A stretch of DNA of 9,292 bases from positions 1 to 9,292 of the forward strand of contig JBBDTC010000081.1 in assembly GCA_040904625.1 (NCBI GenBank), read 5' to 3'. Positions 6,643 to 9,292 of the stretch are shown here, in pieces. Below the pieces are notes generated by a model that made no database searches, was not told the origin of the DNA, and saw only the letters and a program-made list of their open reading frames with translations. Origin of the DNA: JACKNG01 sp040904625 (GTDB lineage: Bacteria > Pseudomonadota > Gammaproteobacteria > Ga0077536). Positions within the stretch are counted from its first letter, which is position 1, and every line of letters begins with the position of its first letter. Position numbers and translations under genes: made by a program.

Positions 6643-6878
6643 GGAGATTTCCGTCGAGGTGGGCGTCGAATCACGTCGCTTGAGTATTGCATGTTTCGCT
6701 TTTCGGGCCATGTACGTAATTCCGCGCTTACGGATCCGCCATCGGTGCAATTCCGCTAGACTGCAGTCCTGCGAGGGTTCTTGCTCCGGGGCGGCGGAAT
6801 TTGACGATTGTTCTGGCCAGATTCCTGGCGGCACGACCCGGTCGCGCGTTTTCTCAACATTTATCAGCCCGCATCGTC
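6643..6878. promoter_or_regulatory. Divergent intergenic region between MscS-like and SprT-like genes
   Basis: This 236-bp gap should carry two divergent promoters. I found no convincing -35/-10 pair. TAGACT (6757-6762) is a possible plus-strand -10, and TTGACG at 6801 resembles a -35 but has no partner. The minus strand is open upstream of the MscS-like start, reading a Lys/Arg-rich stretch. I regard that as non-coding or as leader sequence. Confidence 0.3.
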
Positions 6879-7346
6879 ATGCTCACCTTGGAACAAGCGT
6901 TTCCCGCAGCGCTCGCCGCCGCCGCCCGCGAATGGTTTGCGCTGTGGCAGCTGCACCCGCTGGCCGACGACGTGCGCGTGCGCTACAGCCAGCGCATGTT
7001 TCGCTGCGTCGGGCGCTGCATGCCGGCGCGGCGTGTGGTGAGTCTCGCTGCCGGGGTTCGCGAGATGCCCGATCCCTTGATCGAGGAGATTGCGGTGCAC
7101 GAGTTCGCCCACATAGCCGCATTCGAGCACCACGGGCCCGCCATTCGCCCGCACGGCTGTGAATGGCGGGCACTGATGCAGGCAGCCGGTTTCGAGCCGC
7201 GCGTACGGTTCGAGAACATGGCAGCGATCAACCTCGTACACGCCCGCGCCAGCGGCGGGAAGCGTTATGTACATCGTTGCGTAGCGTGCGGCAGTAGCCG
7301 GGTCAGCACACGGCGCATGACGCGCTGGCGCTGTGGTGCCTGTTAG
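6879..7346 (+). CDS. SprT-like zinc metalloprotease-fold protein
   Basis: A 155-residue protein with the SprT-like domain. The zinc-binding HExxH is HEFAH at 74-78, and the expected third ligand lies in PHGCEW (His92), matching the PHGxxW pattern of E. coli SprT. The C-terminus carries a CxxC...CxxC zinc ribbon (Cys134, Cys137, Cys152, Cys155), the last Cys being the final residue. Its length is close to E. coli SprT (165 aa). The eukaryotic relative Spartan cuts DNA-protein crosslinks; the role of short bacterial SprT proteins is less clear. ATG at 6879 is chosen because homology begins there. A TTG at 6801 would add a 26-residue Arg-rich extension with no family match. No clear ribosome-binding site precedes the ATG. 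It converges on the cytochrome gene across a long hairpin element. Confidence 0.83.
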   Translation: MLTLEQAFPAALAAAAREWFALWQLHPLADDVRVRYSQRMFRCVGRCMPARRVVSLAAGVREMPDPLIEEIAVHEFAHIAAFEHHGPAIRPHGCEWRALMQAAGFEPRVRFENMAAINLVHARASGGKRYVHRCVACGSSRVSTRRMTRWRCGAC

Positions 7347-7349
7347 GGT

Positions 7350-7498
7350 CCGCCGCAGAATAACTGGGCGATTTGGGGCGTCGAGGCGCCCGGCTGGCAA
7401 GGCGCGAGGAAGGCGAATAGTGGTTCTATTCAACTGACGAGCAACACCGCCAGACGGGCTGGATCGGCGTTCCAAATAGTTCAGTTATTTTGCCGCGG
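7350..7498. repeat. Long near-palindromic element (149 nt) between convergent genes
   Basis: The outer arms 7350-7376 and 7472-7498 are inverted repeats. The left arm runs CCGCCGCAGAATAACTG then GGCG then ATTTGG, and the right arm is its near complement. As RNA this gives 27 paired positions with two mismatches and three G-U pairs, and pairing continues to about 7384/7464. Further nested pairs are GCCCG (7388-7392) with CGGGC (7455-7459), and CTGGC (7394-7398) with GCCAG (7449-7453). A top hairpin is GAATAG-TGGTT-CTATTC (7415-7431). The right arm contains TTATTTTG, so in the plus direction it could also act as a terminator for the SprT-like gene. The symmetrical ends suggest a small mobile palindromic repeat or a structured RNA. 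I recall similar GAATAGTGGTTCTATTC motifs dispersed in gammaproteobacteria but cannot verify this here. Confidence 0.7.
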
Positions 7499-7580
7499 GC
7501 CCTTATGCGCGCGGATTGCCCGGGCTGCTCGACATCGTACCGTTCGGCGGCTGATAGAGTGCGCCGATCGACGCCGTCTA

Positions 7581-7988
7581 TTATCGGTGCAGAGGCTGCT
7601 GCAGGCTTTCGATATGCCCGATCAAGGCGCCCACCCGTCGTTCGATGTCCGACTCGCTGGCCCCGCCACGGGCGAGCTCCTCTCCCCAGACCGGCATGGT
7701 GGTGGTGCCGTGCGAACGCACGATGCGGCGGCCATCGATGACCTGGTAGACGAGCGTCTCCGGAAAGGAACCGCCGTTGGCGGCCGCGAGTTGGGTGAGG
7801 TCCGGTGGGTGCGTCGCCAGCGTTTCGACGCGCGGGCCGTCACCGCGTCCGCCCGCTCCATGGCAGCCGGCGCAGAGTTGGAGATAGTCCTGCTGTCCAG
7901 GCGCGGCGGCGTCCACGCTGGCGCCAAGCCCGCTCGCAGCGGCGCTCGCGGTCAGCAGCGCCGCCAGCGCCGCGCCACCAAAAGACAC
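7581..7988 (-). CDS. Monoheme class I cytochrome c, periplasmic
   Basis: A 135-residue exported c-type cytochrome. The heme attachment site is CAGCH (39-43), and the probable sixth ligand is Met98 in TTTMPVWGEE. The mature domain is about 105 residues, typical of small electron-transfer cytochromes and close to the cytochrome c family found as oxidase partners. The N-terminal about 28 residues are Ala/Leu/Gly-rich and would serve as the Sec signal, but they contain no Lys or Arg, which is unusual. The start is a GTG at 7988. No ATG is available in frame, and a CTG at 8000 is the only near alternative. It begins 8 nt after the aldolase stop codon, so it is probably translated from the same mRNA. 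Its redox partner is not evident from the neighbours. Confidence 0.87.
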   Translation of the reverse strand: MSFGGAALAALLTASAAASGLGASVDAAAPGQQDYLQLCAGCHGAGGRGDGPRVETLATHPPDLTQLAAANGGSFPETLVYQVIDGRRIVRSHGTTTMPVWGEELARGGASESDIERRVGALIGHIESLQQPLHR

Positions 7989-7996
7989 GTATCCGT

Positions 7997-8890
7997 TCAG
8001 GTGATCGACGCCTGGTAGATGCTTTCGATCGCAGCGTCGAGCGCAGCGTTGAACTCGTCATCGCTTTGCTGTTTGGTCAAGCCCTCGGTGAGGGCACGCG
8101 AGAAGCTCGCGACCATGCCGTGCTGGCGCGCCAGGCGGGCATTGGCGTCGGCACGGCTGTAGCCCCCGGACAGCGCGACGACGCGCGTGGTGCGCGGGTG
8201 TTTGATGCAGTCGGTGTAGAAGTCGTCGACTTCGGGCAGGGTCAGTTTGAGCATCACCTGTTGCGCGGCACCGAGTGCGTCGAGTTCACCGATGATGGCG
8301 CGTTTCAGCAAGACTTCGGCCTCGCCCTTGTCGGGGCAGTGGATATCGACTTCGGGTTCGATGATCGGGATCAGGCCGGCGTCGACGATCTGACGCCCAA
8401 TCTCGAATTGCTGGGCGACCACGGCTTCGATGCCGGCGGCATTGGCCTGCTTGACGACCGAGCGCATCTTGGTGCCGAAGATGCCTTTGGCCTTCGCCCG
8501 GGTGAGCAGAGCATCGAGATCCGGCATGGGCTTCATGAGCTGCACGCCATCGCCTTCTTCGGCCAGGCCTTTGTCGACTTTAAGGATCGGTACCACCTGC
8601 TTCACATCCCACAGGTATTCGGCGGTCGGCCGGCCGTCGATATCCCGGTCCATGGTGTTCTCGAACAGAATGGAGGCGAGGATGCGTTTGCCGTCGAATG
8701 CCGGGCTGGTGATGATGCGGGTGCGCATTTCGTGGACCAGGGAAAACATCTGTTCCTCGGTCGACCAGGCGTCTTCGGCGACGCCATAAAGGCGCAGGGC
8801 CTTTGGCGTCGAGCCGCCGCTCTGATCGAGCGCGGCGATGAAGCCCTTGGCGGAGCGCATTTTTTCGAGTTGCTGTGCGTTGATGCTCAC
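7997..8890 (-). CDS. fda: Class I fructose-bisphosphate aldolase
   Basis: A 297-residue cytoplasmic aldolase of the bacterial class I type (Staphylococcus Fda is about 296 aa). It interconverts fructose 1,6-bisphosphate with dihydroxyacetone phosphate and glyceraldehyde 3-phosphate through a Schiff base and needs no metal. Landmarks are GFIAALDQSGGSTPKAL (from residue 16; Asp22), ILKVDKG (Lys104/Lys107), FGTKMRS (Lys141), PIIEPEVD (Glu178/Glu180), VMLKLTLPE with Lys215 as the likely Schiff-base residue, and phosphate-binding SGGYSR (241-246). GTG at 8890 is chosen because GAGGA lies 5 nt upstream and the protein then begins like its relatives. The ATG at 8941 would add 17 residues with no family match. 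It lies upstream of, and is probably cotranscribed with, the cytochrome gene. Confidence 0.95.
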   Translation of the reverse strand: MSINAQQLEKMRSAKGFIAALDQSGGSTPKALRLYGVAEDAWSTEEQMFSLVHEMRTRIITSPAFDGKRILASILFENTMDRDIDGRPTAEYLWDVKQVVPILKVDKGLAEEGDGVQLMKPMPDLDALLTRAKAKGIFGTKMRSVVKQANAAGIEAVVAQQFEIGRQIVDAGLIPIIEPEVDIHCPDKGEAEVLLKRAIIGELDALGAAQQVMLKLTLPEVDDFYTDCIKHPRTTRVVALSGGYSRADANARLARQHGMVASFSRALTEGLTKQQSDDEFNAALDAAIESIYQASIT

Positions 8891-9101
8891 GGTATTCCTC
8901 GGTATTGGCAGTGGAGTGGTCGATTCCAGGAAAATTCCCATCGATTCTAGCAGCCGGGCTCGCCAACGCGAGAACCGCGAGGCAGGAGCCGCGCGCGTGC
9001 TTGACCTCGATCAGCATGCGTCTCCGGCCGCTTTCGCCCGCAGCCCGGCCCCGAGCAGGTATAGTTGCCGGCAGCACCCAGAGAACCCGACACCTCCGTC
9101 C
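8891..9101. promoter_or_regulatory. Divergent intergenic region between aldolase and prepilin-like gene
   Basis: For the aldolase, TAGAAT on the minus strand (8949-8944) is a plausible -10, about 55 nt before the GTG, but no good -35 is seen. Just upstream is a 5-bp hairpin CTCGC-CAAC-GCGAG (8959-8972). For the prepilin-like gene, TATAGT (9060-9065) is a strong -10 match on the plus strand, about 37 nt before its ATG, again without a clear -35. Confidence 0.4.
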
Positions 9102-9292
9102 ATGCCGCTACGTCGCCCCTCCGGCTTCACCCTGATCGAACTCGCCGTCGTCATCGCGGTCATCGGCCTGCTGGTCGCCGGTGCCTTTACGAGCTTCAGT
9201 GCGATGCGTATCAACGCCAAGCTGCGCGAGACACATCAGAACGTGCAACGGGTGGAGCAGCTCCTGCAGACTTTCGTGCTGCGTAACGGGCG
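9102..9292 (+). CDS. Type IV prepilin-like / pseudopilin protein, N-terminal part only
   Basis: An open reading frame that runs off the right edge; 63 codons are visible. It begins with a short basic leader, MPLRRPSG, then FTLIELAVVIAVIGLLVAGAF, the class III signal. Prepilin peptidase would cut after Gly8 and methylate Phe9, with Glu13 as the conserved Glu5 of the mature protein. A hydrophobic helix then continues into an amphipathic one (about 33-60). Such proteins are subunits of type IV pili, type II secretion pseudopili or DNA-uptake pili, or are unassigned exported proteins. The spacing of the helix to ...VLRNG resembles the group whose next residues are usually LPCPA, but that lies beyond the window. 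No clear ribosome-binding site precedes the ATG. Confidence 0.85.
   Translation, partial: MPLRRPSGFTLIELAVVIAVIGLLVAGAFTSFSAMRINAKLRETHQNVQRVEQLLQTFVLRNG

Noticed and set aside
6643..6834. Upstream extension of the MscS-like gene to 6834
   Set aside because: The added 64 residues would bury a clear signal peptide and include a Lys/Arg-rich segment unlike a membrane-protein N-terminus. The start at 6642 is preferred, although 6711 is not excluded.
7350..7498. CRISPR array or tandem repeat at the long palindrome
   Set aside because: There is only one inverted unit, with no regularly spaced direct repeats.
7805..8950. Long plus-strand open frame opposite the aldolase and cytochrome genes
   Set aside because: It is the mirror of two genes with strong family matches (class I aldolase, CxxCH cytochrome). 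It has low-complexity composition and no family match.

Overview
This is a gene-dense, GC-rich stretch of a bacterial chromosome, probably from a high-GC gammaproteobacterium. The evidence is a homodimeric AceE-type E1, a tRNA-Arg(UCG) gene with an encoded CCA end, a Sec-exported cytochrome c, a DUF411 lipoprotein and a type IV pilin-like gene. The host assignment is inference; no rRNA or other marker is present. No CRISPR array, transposase, integrase or phage gene was seen.

Layout from left to right. A DUF411 metal-binding lipoprotein (99-608, minus) is followed by a Lrp/AsnC regulator (687-1160, minus). That regulator is divergent from a complete 889-residue 2-oxoacid dehydrogenase E1 (1290-3959, plus). 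The 129-bp gap between the two carries two short inverted repeats. No E2 or E3 gene is present, so the E1 is an orphan. The Lrp plus AceE-like pairing recalls the mdeR/mdeB part of the Pseudomonas putida methionine-catabolism cluster, so 2-oxobutyrate is a plausible alternative substrate to pyruvate. Next come tRNA-Arg(UCG) (4023-4099) and a lower-GC TumE-type toxin with a HVO_A0114-type winged-helix antitoxin (about 4226-4510 and 4507-4869, plus). A perfect 8-bp-arm palindrome sits at the toxin start.

A divergent MscS-like membrane protein (4939-6642, minus) faces the antitoxin and appears to carry two tandem beta domains. It is divergent from a SprT-like zinc-metalloprotease-fold gene (6879-7346, plus). 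Between that gene and the convergent cytochrome gene lies a 149-nt near-palindromic element (7350-7498). A class I fructose-bisphosphate aldolase (7997-8890, minus) and a monoheme cytochrome c (7581-7988, minus) form a tight two-gene unit with GTG starts in both. The window ends inside a prepilin-like gene (9102-9292, plus).

The carbon-metabolism genes (aldolase and E1) lie near each other but are not one operon. The most notable signals are the long hairpin element, the toxin-antitoxin start palindrome beside a tRNA, the double beta domain of the MscS-like protein, and the orphan E1/Lrp pair.
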